From Bifiguratus adelaidae (taxonomy: Eukaryota > Mucoromycota > Endogonomycetes > Endogonales), in the NCBI GenBank assembly GCA_002261195.1, contig MVBO01000182.1:1-25528 (forward strand): a DNA stretch of 25,528 bases, given 5' to 3'. Positions within the stretch are counted from its first letter, which is position 1, and each line of letters opens with the position of its first letter. Shown here in pieces: positions 1 through 10,282 of the stretch. The position numbers and the translations under genes are program-made. Under the pieces are notes generated by a model that worked only from the letters and a program-made list of their open reading frames with translations, had not been told where the DNA came from and did no database searches.

Positions 1-2122
1 TGACGGCACCAGAAGGGCTAAGAAGCTGAAACTCGGGCAGATGATAGCCAAAGGACACATCTATGTCTAGTAGAAGTTTGAAATCCACACTTGTTTCGAG
101 TGTTACGCAATTACGCGTCAAAGTCAAAATAGGCAATTCTTGGGACCCTTTTGACTGCCACTGTACTGTAGGGCTTGTAGTCATACTGTAAGTAAAGCCA
201 CTTTAGTCTACATAGCTGCCTATCCTGGCCTACTCTAGTTTCTCTGTTACTGTACTGTATATTCCTCTGGTTATCCCCCCGACAACCCCTGGCAACTCTC
301 CTAGCCTGTCTTAGCCCCCAAGCTTACCACCTACATCTTGTTCAAGTTATCTTCATAGACGCCCATCTACGCTCAGCGCATTATCATCTTATACCAAAAA
401 TCTATGCAGGTGTCGATGATATGATTGGCAATACCGAAGATGCAGTGCTACTAACGTGGCTTAAAGAAGCCATTCCGGTCATTACATACCCTCCGCCATG
501 CAATGGTATAGTAGACGACGGTAGAATGATGTAGCAGGGACATGTAGGTGGCAGATGTGCATGCTGACTTTCCGAGTCTCAATTTGTGTCGACCCTCATT
601 GTTCCGCAAACGTGGACTATCTTGCGATTATGCCTGCTTGTGCTCCATGAATAAAAGTCATGAGACTGATGTCGTCCTATCCCCAGGTCAATGTCCAAGC
701 GAGGAAGGATACAATAAAAGGCTCACAGATAGTGCCATTTTGAAAGCGACAAAGCAAATGAGAGGAAACACAAGCGCTCCCCAAAAAACTCTACAGAAGA
801 TTCATCGGAGTGGATATGACTTCTCGTTAGCGATAACTAGCATCTCTCCGCATATCGTTGCTAACCCACACAGGTTGAATCAGACTTGCACTTTCATCGG
901 GAGAGTACTATCCATACGGACAAATATGAAAAGGAACATGTCAAACATGGGGCAAGCCCCGAATACTAGATAAGTTCATTTGGAAATGGACATGGCACCG
1001 CATTACATTTCTAGGCAGAGGCTACATAAGTCAAGGAAAATAAGATATAAGAAAATATACAATGTACTTCTGTGGCAGCTGTCACACAATACATCCACAG
1101 TATACATCAATACACCTACTTAGCCGCACTTTGTGGAGGACAAAGGTCAATTTCATTTGTAGATTGAATCTTGCATTGAGGAAGCTGATAAAGCTCTCAC
1201 TCCACTCATTGTGCCGGCTGCTCTATCGTACCCAATGATTTTACTAGAAGTGTGCTGATCCAACGTCCACGTTTGCCCAACATGGACCTTTATCCTTAAA
1301 CAATCATTCACTATGACAAACTTTGCCGGATTCGAGCGATCATGTCACATGCATGTTATGAGCGCAAGCGTTTGCGGAAAGACTTGTGATATATTCATCG
1401 ATGAAGCGAAAGAAGTCATCGTGCTTTACTTCCCAGATTGGCATCGAAGCAAAAGTGTCCTTGAGCACAGATCAGCATACAGAGTCAAGGTGAGAATGCC
1501 AAACCGCGCAAATGGAGACGGAAGCTGCAAAGCTCACCATGACCGTAAAAGCATTTCGGCATAGCCAGCTTGCCGAAACCTAGGCAGAACTAATAGCTCG
1601 CAATATCAATGTGCAGCAGCTCCTGCAGATGAAGTAGCGAACGCTGTTGTGTTCGTAGTGCGAATGGCGGTCTTTATCTGCAGCGAACATCGACTTCAAG
1701 TTGTGCAGCATGTTTGGATGCTTCGGACATCCATCCATCTCTCCATGGGGTATTCAGTTGTATGTAGGATCAAGGATCAAGGACATAGGGGACAAAGTGA
1801 CACTAATTTTCAGGCGACACCTGTAGGGCTGAACGTGACCTTGACCGGTTACTCAGCACGATATTAGCAGTTCCGACCTGTTTCAGCAGCGCTGCGCCGG
1901 CAACTTTATAATTGGCGCATGGAATCGGCGTTATTCCTGGGCCGAGCTTTTGCAGGTCGTTCGATTGCATGAACTTTAAGCTTAGAGACGAGAAGAAACA
2001 AGGCCGTAGATATCTCCAATGAGCCAACTTTCCCACGAGTCGCTTCCAAATTTGGTATATTCACACAGTCGCCCCTTCACGTACAGCAGACTCGCTTCCT
2101 CTTGTACCTTTCTTGAGTTGTG
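1..2122. other. gene-poor left flank
   Basis: I see no supportable gene here. Open frames are short (141, 83, 77 and 72 codons at most), several lack an ATG start, none resembles a family I recognise, and none can be joined by good splice sites into a longer frame. The sequence contains small local repeats: an ACTGTACTGTA motif twice (near 161 and 249), GGATCAA twice in tandem near 1768, and TCCATCCATC at 1730-1739. The last part (about 2040-2122) is pyrimidine-rich and presumably holds the promoter and leader of the dehydrogenase gene that follows. A non-coding RNA or an eroded element is possible, but nothing shows it. Confidence 0.5.
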
Positions 2123-5100
2123 ATGAGGCTTTGCAGAAGCACGCAAGGCATGTTCCGCATGCCTATGTTCCCAAAGTTTCGCGGCATACTTGCCACTAGA
2201 CTATCTCCGACCGTCTATCTACCTTCACCTGCGGCGCCGTCGCTCATAAGCAGGCAGTACCACGATGAGGCTGTGTACGGATACAGAGTCCCCAAGGTGT
2301 TCAAGAAGGAGGACTGTGGGTAACACATGTTGAAGAAGGATGCTGAGCACTGAAATGATCATAGATACAGAGGAAGAGCTGAAGAATCGAACAGAAAATG
2401 GTTCCTTGCTCCGTTTTGTGCAAGCCTACCGCACTTATGGCCATAGTGCAGCTGCTCTGGATCCTTTGGGTCTGATGGATAGGAGGTCTGTGAGGTCACA
2501 GTTCGCAAATGTACTTTTCTGACATCGTATTTGCTTAGCAAAGTCTTGGCTCTGGATCCTGCACGCTATGGTCTGAACGACATGGATAAATCATACAACC
2601 TTTCCGGAGTTCTTTTTGTGAAATCGAAGCAGGAGCCAACAGAGTCAATGGAGGTGGCCACTTTCGGGCGTATTTACGAGCATCTCCGACAAGTTTACTG
2701 TGGAAGGATAGCTTATGAATTCATGCATATTCCGTCAGCCTCTGAACGTCGATGGTGGTATGAGGCGGTAGAGATGTGGAACAGGCCGCAACTCAATTCC
2801 GAGGAGAAGAAACGCATCTATAGACTTCTAGTGAGATCGGAAGTATTTGACCATTTCATGGCCAAGAAATTTGGGCAAGTGAAGCGTTACGGCCTTGAGG
2901 GTGCTGAAAGCATGATGTGCGCTCTGGATAGTCTGTTCAAAGTTGCCAGTCATGATGGTATCAAAGACTTAGTGCTGTGCATGCCCCATCGAGGTCGCCT
3001 GAATTTTTTGACTGATCTTCTTCAATACCCGCCAAAGGCATTGTTTCATAAAGTCAAAGGCAATGCCGAGTTTCCAGAAGGCATTGTAGGTACCGGAGAT
3101 GTTTTGAGCCACTTGGGTAAATATAAATCAAACCTGGTGAATGGCTGCATTAACACCTTTCCTAGCAAACTCACCGTACCTGGATTACGGCGCAGCAGAG
3201 AAGCTTCACGTGTCGCTCCTTCATAATCCATCGCATCTGGAAGCCGTGAATCCCGTCGCAATGGGAAAAGCTAGAGCGAAACAGATGGATCGGATGAAAT
3301 CAGAGAACGACTGTAGCCTGGGCGATCGTGTGATGTGCGTTCAGCTTCACGGAGACGCTGTAAGTTATTTTATACCACAAATTCTTTGCTTTTATAACTG
3401 ATGACCACCACAATCCAAGGCTTTCACTGGGCAAGGTGTTGTCATGGAAACATTCGGAATGTCAAATCTCCCGCATTATACCAGCGGAGGTTCCGTGCAT
3501 ATTGTTGTTAACAATCAGATTGGTTATACTACACCAGCACAAAACGCTCGCTCGTCGGCTTATGCATCAGACATTGGCAAAATGGTCAATGCGCCTGTTT
3601 TGCATGTCAACGGCGACTATCCAGAAGATGTGGTTAGAGCCATGAGCTTAGCTTATAGCTACCGAGCTCAATTCAAGAAGGACATTGTGCTTGATTTGAT
3701 CACTTATCGTCGCATGGGCCATAATGAACTCGATGAGCCAGCCTTCACGCAACCGCTGATGTACAACAATATTCGCTCCCGCAAGTCAGTCCCAACGCTT
3801 TATGAGGAGCAGCTGATATCTGAAGGAGTGCTAGTGGATCCTGCTGAGGCAGACAGCTTCCGTGGAGACTATTACGCTTACCTAGAAGATCATTTCAACG
3901 AAGCGGCATCTTTCGTTCCAGAGGCGGATCATCTGCAGCAGAAATGGAGTGGTATGATCCAAGCTACAGACTATGCTCGGGATGAGCCAAATCCGCCTAC
4001 GGGTGTCGATCGCCAAGTGTTGATGTCAATTGGCAAAGCGTCTGTGACTAGTCCGATACCTCTCCAGCCCCACCCACGAATAGAGAAATATCACATTCAA
4101 CAGCGGCTGAGCAAAATTGCTGAAGGCAAGAAGATTGATTGGGCTACCGCAGAAGCCTTCGCCTGGGGAAGTCTGCTCTTGGATGGCTATGATGTCCGCA
4201 TCTCTGGTCAAGACGTTGGACGCGGTACTTTTTCGCAAAGGCACGCCATGCTTGTGGATCAAGAAACCGAAAACGTAGTAATACCATTGAATCACATGAA
4301 AGACGATCAACCAGGAAAGTTGGAAGTTGCCAATTCAAACTTATCAGAATTCGCTGTTCTTGGCTTTGAGTATGGAATGTCCTGGGAAACGCCGAAATCA
4401 TTGAACATCTGGGAGGCGCAATTTGGCGACTTCTTCAACTCCGCTCAAGTCATTATTGACACATATGTGGCAAGCGGTGAAGGCAAGTACAAGCGATTCT
4501 CCATTTCGTAACGGTTTAACGTAACAACGAGCGTAATATCCAGCCAAGTGGTTACGTCAAAGTGGATTAGTTATGCTTCTTCCTCACGGATATGACGGAG
4601 CTGGACCTGAGCATTCCACCTGCAGAATCGAGCGATTTTTGCAATTATGTGACGACAGACTCGATATTCTTGCAAATACGGCACCAGTCAATCCCAACAT
4701 GCACGTGGTCAACCTGACGACGCCGGCACAATACTTTCACGCATTGCGAAGACAAGTAGGTCCCCAATCAGTGACAAATCATCCCTTGACCAAGGTGATA
4801 TTGTAGATGTTGCGAAAATTTCGCAAGCCGTTGATTGTTGCCGCACCTAAGACACTTCTCAAATTGTCTGCAGCCGTATCAGATATGTCAGAAATGGATG
4901 TCGGTACCTCTTTTAAGCCGATACTTACCGAGGACTTGCAAGACCGATCAACGTAAGTAAATCATTTCCCTGTTTATATTGTCCGGAAGGTTCACAGTGA
5001 CTATTAGAGTCAAGAAGGTGGTATTTGTTTCCGGAAAACTGTACTATGACTTGGTGAAGGAGAGATTAAGCAGAAAGCTGGAGGGTGAGGTTCTAATTGT

Positions 5101-5511
5101 TCGGCTTGAGGAGCTGTGTCCCTTCCCCGCGCAACAATTGAAGGATGTGTTGAGGGATTATTCGCATGCACAGAGTAAGTGTTGGTCTATTCCTCGCGAA
5201 CCTGCAGAGTCCAAGCACATTGACTTATGGTTACCGGCTTAGAATTCATTTGGTGTCAAGAAGAGCCGCAAAACGGTGGCGCTTATCAGTTTGTTGCACC
5301 TAGACTCAGTCAACTTCTACCATCCAATGCAAAGGTAACTGTGAAACTTTGTGTGCTTTGTGCTTTGTGCTTTGCCTTCCCTGCGATGCTCACCAATTTT
5401 TGACAGCTTAATTATGTGGGCCGCCCACCCATGCCCGCACCCGCCACAGGCATTGGCTCTAGACATAAGGCTGAGCAAGCTCGTGTTCTCGAGCAAGCTT
5501 TTAAAATTTAG
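2123..5511 (+). CDS. DHTKD1: 2-oxoadipate dehydrogenase E1 (DHTKD1-like), mitochondrial
   Basis: Thiamine-diphosphate E1 enzyme of the 2-oxoglutarate dehydrogenase family. By family knowledge the DHTKD1 branch decarboxylates 2-oxoadipate from lysine/tryptophan breakdown in the mitochondrial matrix. Exons: 2123-2315, 2365-2485, 2539-3116, 3166-3359, 3420-4476, 4544-4755, 4807-4952, 5008-5174, 5243-5334, 5407-5511; 2865 nt, 954 residues, all phases consistent. The first ~45 residues are rich in Arg/Ser and lack acidic residues, as in a presequence. Then [41 protein letters not shown] (residues 359-362, at an exon junction), [17 protein letters not shown] (~461), [15 protein letters not shown] (~624), [14 protein letters not shown] and a C-terminal [14 protein letters not shown]. 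These fit DHTKD1 better than OGDH, whose longer N-terminal region is absent. ATG 2123 is the first in frame. The donors of introns 2 (GTCTGT, 2486) and 5 (GTGAAG, 4477) are weak and chosen by phase and similarity. Confidence 0.93.
5353..5373 (+). repeat. heptamer tandem repeat (GTGCTTT x3)
   Basis: Three perfect head-to-tail copies of GTGCTTT lie inside the last intron (5335-5406) of the 2-oxoadipate dehydrogenase gene. This is probably a slippage microsatellite. Confidence 0.8.
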
Positions 5512-5604
5512 ACAGCGAAAACCTTGTTCATTGTCCTGCTTTCTGCACTAAAATCCTGATCAAGACTCACAATCCGGGTATGGGAAAATCGCCGCGCCAA
5601 TTTT

Positions 5605-5626
5605 GCGACAATGGCAGTTTTGTCGC
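5605..5626. repeat. short inverted repeat GCGACAA/TTGTCGC
   Basis: GCGACAA at 5605-5611 is matched by its reverse complement at 5620-5626, giving a 7-bp stem with an 8-nt loop. It lies between the stop of the dehydrogenase gene and the start of the RhoGAP-like gene. It could be a dimeric factor site or an RNA hairpin; a 7-bp stem can also occur by chance. Confidence 0.3.
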
Positions 5627-5788
5627 GCGTGAAAGGGTTTGGATGTGTCAGCTGGCAAACGTATCACAAAGTCCCATGCACTTATAATAATCCCTCCATG
5701 CCGTGATTGTGCTTTTGTTTCCCTTATCCCTTGCAGTACTAGTAGAGCATCCTAGAGTCCCTCAGCGCATTCTTATACGTGTTTGACC

Positions 5789-6770
5789 ATGCTCTTCGAA
5801 AGAGCCCGAGAAGTGCTACACAAGGCTGAGTATGGCAGGATCAGAGGCAATGACGGTGAGCATGTCTGCTTGTCAACCAAAGCAATCTCTGAATTTAGAC
5901 TAGTCCAAGATCCCTACGACCTGTGTAGTCAATATGAAGATACCACTGGAATACCAAAGTTTGGTTTAAGAGAAGTTCAAGCTATTGTGACCGTGTGCGG
6001 TACCGAGATCCGGCAGCGAGGTAGGTCTTCGCCACGGGAAACGCGAAGGTTCCCCTAGCTAAATATGGACTTGCGCAGACTTTCATCAGAAGGGATGCCT
6101 TCAGAAGGCCGGCTGCGTTGCTGACGCCCGCCACTTACTGCAAAAAATAATACAGTCCGGCCAATGCACGCGAGATGTCTTCATGAAGGAGCCAAACATG
6201 GTCACGCTCATGTTGGTCATGAAACTGGCTCTACTCCATTCGCAAGAGCGCATCCTGGCTGCTCAAGATTACACCAGGATAGATTTGCGATGTAAGTTAA
6301 ATGCAAAATAATGGGGGAATAATGACCAATGCCACCTTGCAGTCATCAATCTGTCCGCCTTTCGCCAAATACTCAAACCTATCGCCTATGCCATTCTTGT
6401 CGAAATGCTTGACTTTAGCCTCTTCCTCCGACAACATTCAGAAACCGCTCACATCACCCCTCACGAACTGGCAGAAATGTTTGGACCCGAACTATTCGCC
6501 ATCTGGCCAGGAATATACCAAGTCTCGGTCTGGGATATCGCATGGTTTGAGCGACTCTTGTCGCTAGAAATCACGCGAGTACAAAACAATCGCAAACTAT
6601 CCACTGCCAGTAGTCCGGACATGTCCTCCCATGAGGACAACTATACCGATATTGAACCTATACGAAGACCATCAGATGCCCCAAGTACCATCAGCGACGC
6701 CTCCGAGACCTCCACAAGTAGCACATCGAGCAAGAAGTGGCGAGAAAAGTTTAGATCTGAAGCTGTTTGA
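5789..6770 (+). CDS. small RhoGAP-like protein with degenerate catalytic residues
   Basis: Exons 5789-6020, 6079-6291 and 6343-6770 give 290 residues. About residues 58-210 read as a RhoGAP fold, which normally stimulates GTP hydrolysis by Rho GTPases. The segment GIPKFGLREVQAIVTVCGTE precedes KGCLQKAG, which sits where active RhoGAPs have GIFRxSG with the arginine finger. TPHELAEMFGPELF matches the usual NLAxxFGPxL helix. The catalytic Arg is Gln, the conserved Asn is Glu, and the Leu-Pro-x-Pro-Leu segment is not recognisable. The C-terminal ~60 residues are Ser/Thr-rich. ATG 5789 follows an in-frame TAG at 5753, so it is either the start or part of an exon beginning after that stop; an extra 5' exon is not excluded. 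It converges on the COA1-domain gene, with 45 nt between stops. Assignment rests on motif alignment by eye, so it is moderate. Confidence 0.66.
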
Positions 6771-6815
6771 TTGCAGAGCATTATACATGGCACTTACTAC
6801 ATGATATTTTGTAAT

Positions 6816-7431
6816 CTACATCCCGTCTACCACAATACCATCGTTTGTTTGAATGATCGGTGCGCCAACGTCGGATAAGAGCGGTGTAATGATGTTGATG
6901 CATTGAGTATCCGGCCCTTCTGTCGTCAACGTAAACTCTTGGGTTTTCCATTGACTTCCTACACGATTCGCCGCAAAATGGACTCGCCCTCGCACCCCTA
7001 ATGAGTCGTGAGCAGTCTGAACTCGCGCATACCCTCTCTGTGACACTCTCACCTCGATCGCCCTTAACCCAGAATCGAATATCGACTTTGCCTTTGAGAT
7101 TATTGACCGTTCCAGAGATCCAAGGCCACTTGTCGGCATAATCCACATGCGCGCCGAGTAACTCCTGAACATGATCATTGTATCGAACAGTGAATAGAGT
7201 GCCGTCGACGACGCTGCTGTTCAAGCGTTGATAGTTGGTTGTACCCGCAATCACGCCTGCCCAAAGTGAAACGCCGATCACGCCGTATAACAGATAAGGT
7301 GGCCGTTTTTCTATGGAAGGAAGACGCCGTGCGCTCGTCGTTATTGTCACATGTGCGGTGAGTATGGCCTGCGGTGTTGACCGTCGAGTACCATTCCGCA
7401 GAATGGCGCTAGCTCGGGTGAAGCGCAACAT
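6816..7431 (-). CDS. COA1: COA1-domain mitochondrial inner-membrane protein
   Basis: Two exons (7431-7053 and 6997-6816, intron 55 nt, phase 1) encode 186 residues. The N-terminus is basic and hydroxylated (MLRFTRASAILRNGTRRS), as in a mitochondrial presequence. One hydrophobic segment follows at about residues 45-64 (YLLYGVIGVSLWAGVIAG). After it come NYQRLNSSVV, VQELLGAHVDYADKWPWISG and KGKVDIRFWVKG / RGRVHFAANRVGSQWKTQEF across the splice junction. This order is characteristic of the Coa1/Tim21-like family, where Coa1 helps early maturation of cytochrome c oxidase subunit 1 in the inner membrane. Length fits the family. The start is the first ATG in frame and puts the presequence at residue 1. 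It is tail-to-tail with the RhoGAP-like gene and about 200 bp downstream of the F-box gene on the same strand. Confidence 0.85.
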
Positions 7432-7638
7432 GCCAAAATTGCAAATTCGTGATCGGGCGAAAAGGCTTGCAATGGCAGTGCGAGAAACTGAGAAAAGAGT
7501 TTAGAAGCAGCACTTTATCTCGTAAACAAGTCGTTACAACGTCTATATATCGTAATGTGCGCTAGATCCTCCCATGCAAAAGCCAATTTTGTTGGTGAGC
7601 ACAAGATGACTTTAAACACAGAACAGAGAATGAGTAAG

Positions 7639-8892
7639 CTAATAGTAAGTCGATATCACAGTTGTTGAATGATACTTACGTGCACCGGGAATGAGACTAT
7701 TATTAATGAACCCATCAAAAGCAACCTGTCCCATGCCTTCATAAACATTGCTGCCCCGAAACTCTTGCTCTTCAGCGATGCGTATCGGATCGTGTAAATT
7801 GGACATCCACGACAGCTGTCCTCTCGGTACGTTGCGATCACCTGTAACTTTGTGTGCCATTACCTTGGTACGCCTTGATGCTAAAGGATTTTCGGTGTAA
7901 TGCTCTTTGACAAGTAGAAACTCGACACCGTGAGGTCCGTAAGAGCCGGCGTATAATCCGTAATGCGGAGCGATCATTGTAGGATCTTGAGATGTGGTTG
8001 GGGGTGGGTTGAGGATGTGAAGTGGCAGCTGAAGATACTTTGTCCGTGTCCCGTGATTGAGGAGATTGAAGCAAAGCGGGGTATCCGGCATCGGAAGTTG
8101 TGAGGGAAAATCAAGCGACGATCGCCAGACCGAAAGCTCGTTCAATGCGTTTCCAAGAAACCAAGTTTCCAGATTCTTGGCATCGTACTGTGTCAGCTTA
8201 TCCTGCGTGATCTGACCGACCGAAGCTGCACTTGCAGCTATGAACATAGACAAATTAGCCTGTTCGAGAAAATTGATGATTCGCCGAGGCTCGGCTTCTA
8301 GGCAAGTCACGACAGGATTGGAAGCGTCTGGTGGAATAGAGACATGAAATATGAGTTCCCGCTCGATAGCGCAGTCTATGTCGTTCACAAAAACACCGGG
8401 CAGGAGGCTGTAATTGTGATATGAATTAGTTAGCCTGTTCTTGGGCCAAAGTCGCTCTCCGTCCAATCGGTTGAGGTGTTCGTTCCAGGATACTTGTATA
8501 AAAGCTCCTCTCCAGCTCTCAAGGCTCATCCAAAACCCAAGCAAATACCCATAGTGTCGAAGTAATCGGGTGTAAAGCTGATAAAACGTAGGTAGCTCTG
8601 TACTCGGAGTAAACCGACGCACTCGGAAGCGGTCATGGCAGTGCGCCTGCCACAACGAGTCCGTGCGACATATTTGTAACAGCTTTTGGCTTGCTTGAGA
8701 GACGTGTGCGATATCGTTTGGAGTGCAGTAGGAGAGGATGTGCAGAATGACTTCGAGTGGGAGGGTATCCATTCGGTGCAAGAGCGTGGAAAATTTGTGG
8801 ACCGTGAGATCGACGGATGCTCTAAAATTCCCGGAGCGTGCACCCTTTGATCGAGGCTTGTCTTTGATCGAGTGAATGTACAGTGTAAACAA
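7639..8892 (-). CDS. F-box protein, FBXO31-like
   Basis: An uninterrupted frame of 417 residues. The F-box is at about residues 41-90 (DTLPLEVILHILSYC...SLWQAHCHDRF) and would bind Skp1 in an SCF ubiquitin ligase. Downstream is a large substrate-side region with GYLLGFWMSLESWRGAFIQV and HYGLYAGSYGPHGVEFLLV, typical of the FBXO31 family; substrates cannot be inferred. The long frame starts at 8892, but ATG 8772 (residue 41) directly precedes the F-box and may be the true start. The 3' end is ambiguous: GTAAGT at 7679 and TAG at 7639 bound a possible 41-nt intron in the last codons. Unspliced, the protein ends in HSTTVISTYY. Spliced, it gains a 25-residue tail ending at a stop at 7562. Both forms retain all recognisable domains. 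Confidence 0.85.
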   Translation of the reverse strand: MFTLYIHSIKDKPRSKGARSGNFRASVDLTVHKFSTLLHRMDTLPLEVILHILSYCTPNDIAHVSQASQKLLQICRTDSLWQAHCHDRFRVRRFTPSTELPTFYQLYTRLLRHYGYLLGFWMSLESWRGAFIQVSWNEHLNRLDGERLWPKNRLTNSYHNYSLLPGVFVNDIDCAIERELIFHVSIPPDASNPVVTCLEAEPRRIINFLEQANLSMFIAASAASVGQITQDKLTQYDAKNLETWFLGNALNELSVWRSSLDFPSQLPMPDTPLCFNLLNHGTRTKYLQLPLHILNPPPTTSQDPTMIAPHYGLYAGSYGPHGVEFLLVKEHYTENPLASRRTKVMAHKVTGDRNVPRGQLSWMSNLHDPIRIAEEQEFRGSNVYEGMGQVAFDGFINNSLIPGARKYHSTTVISTYY

Positions 8893-8976
8893 AAGTGACT
8901 TGCGGTTAATGCCTTAATCATTGTCAGTCTAAATATACCGTCCACAAGGTCCAATCATGCCAGGTGCGCGACTCTT

Positions 8977-8982
8977 TTTATT
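8977..8982 (-). terminator. AATAAA polyadenylation signal of RPL17
   Basis: On the minus strand AATAAA lies 56 nt beyond the RPL17 stop codon, in an A-rich context (CCTAAAATAAAAAGAG). Position and sequence fit a canonical poly(A) signal for that gene. Confidence 0.6.
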
Positions 8983-9038
8983 TTAGGTTGAACATTGTAC
9001 AAGCTGCGCAGATGGGACATACAGGAAGTAACGAAAGC

Positions 9039-9820
9039 TTAAGCTTGGTTACGACGAGCCAAACGAGCTTGACGGGCCAGTTGGCGTACGTTGAGGCGGT
9101 GGTGCTTCTCAGCGTCTTCTGACTTCTTCACAGCAGCGTCCTTTTCGGCCAAGATGACCTCTATGTGGCAAGGGTTGCTCATATAGGGGTTGATACGACC
9201 GTGGGCACGGTATGTACGGCGGCGTTGCTTAGGGGCTTGGTTGACAACGATGTGGGAGATGACGAGCTCGTCCGTAGCAAGACCCTTGGCCTAGGTAGAT
9301 TGTACTCTAATCAGCATGACTGCACCTACAACGGCAGTGGTATGCCGTTCAATCTCATCTTACCTCAGCGTTGGACTCAGCGTTCTTCAACAAATCAGTG
9401 ACGAACTTGACAGACTTGACGGGCCAGCGACCTTGGGTAGTCTTGAACACCTTGACTTGCTGAGTACGGCCAACACCGCGGTTGAAGCGACGGAAGGGGA
9501 TGGCAGCCTTGTGCTCAGTGACGCGGTCCAAGTAGGCATAGGCCTTGCTGAGAGGCATACCAGTGATGGCGGCAGCCACTTCACGTGTGTTCTTGAACTA
9601 AAGTCGACGGACGCATATTAGAGTCTGATGATGAGAGTCCTACGCATGCAAGTAATACTTACGTGAACCCGGAGGTAGGATCCTCGGGACAGGGCAGCTA
9701 ATGACGGCAAAGACGACGATTGTTAAACAATCCACTTAATGGCAATCTCTCGCTAGTCATGGAATCCATGTGGTACTTACCCTTCTCGGGAGTGGCAGGC
9801 GTAGCGGCGTATCTAACCAT
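9039..9820 (-). CDS. RPL17: 60S ribosomal protein L17 (uL22)
   Basis: Four exons: 9820-9781, 9697-9663, 9597-9364, 9290-9039; 561 nt, 186 residues, close to the usual eukaryotic length. The protein starts [13 protein letters not shown] and contains [69 protein letters not shown] and a Lys/Arg-rich tail. uL22 is a structural protein of the large ribosomal subunit with a loop lining the exit tunnel. Introns (83, 65 and 73 nt) have GTAAGT or GTAAGA donors and TAG acceptors, and the first falls 13 codons after the ATG. A pyrimidine-rich tract (CTCCTTTTTCTTT) precedes the ATG, as is common in ribosomal protein genes. The [14 protein letters not shown] signature makes the call essentially certain. 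Confidence 0.98.
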
Positions 9821-10023
9821 TGCACTTACTCCTAAAGAAAAAGGAGTCAGTGAACGTGCTCTCACAACTTGGCGCGATTGCAATAGAGCGTGCACGGAGA
9901 ACATTGCAAGAGGTGACCGACGATAACTAGGTGTAGCATCCACGCTGCCGCAAAGGAGTGCATAGATATGGATGGAACAGCGCTCCTCATCCGCAACACT
10001 AAGACATTCGATGTGGAAAGACC

Positions 10024-10076
10024 GATGGATGGATCACTCCCTAAGTCTCCATCCGATTCTCCTTCGTCCATCCATC
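10024..10076. repeat. 10-bp perfect inverted repeat in RPL17 upstream region
   Basis: GATGGATGGA (10024-10033) and TCCATCCATC (10067-10076) are exact reverse complements separated by 33 nt. Further single copies of the motif lie at 9968, 10048 and 10096. The clustering 150-290 bp before a ribosomal protein start suggests a factor-binding array, though this is inference. Confidence 0.5.
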
Positions 10077-10282
10077 AATCCTCCGCGAACGCAAATCCAT
10101 CCATTCAGCCGCCGTGTACTACACGACATCGTCCCTTCTCTGCATGCACTCAACTCCACATTGCCCACATGCCCACATGGATACATACCTTAGATACAAA
10201 GCCGGAAGGAAAGAAGGATCACTTGTGCAATCGATTCCCCTTTTACCGCGGCGGCAAGTCGCCGTGCCAGTGAAAATTTTCG

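Noticed and set aside
2300-5511. Dehydrogenase reading frame appears broken by many stops and frame changes, like a pseudogene
   Set aside because: Every break is removed by a GT-AG intron of 49-72 nt with matching phase, and the ten exons sum to 955 codons with all family motifs.
9598-9662. CTGATGATGA in RPL17 intron 2, like a C/D snoRNA C box
   Set aside because: It is on the strand opposite to the host gene, and I find no partner D box or terminal stem.
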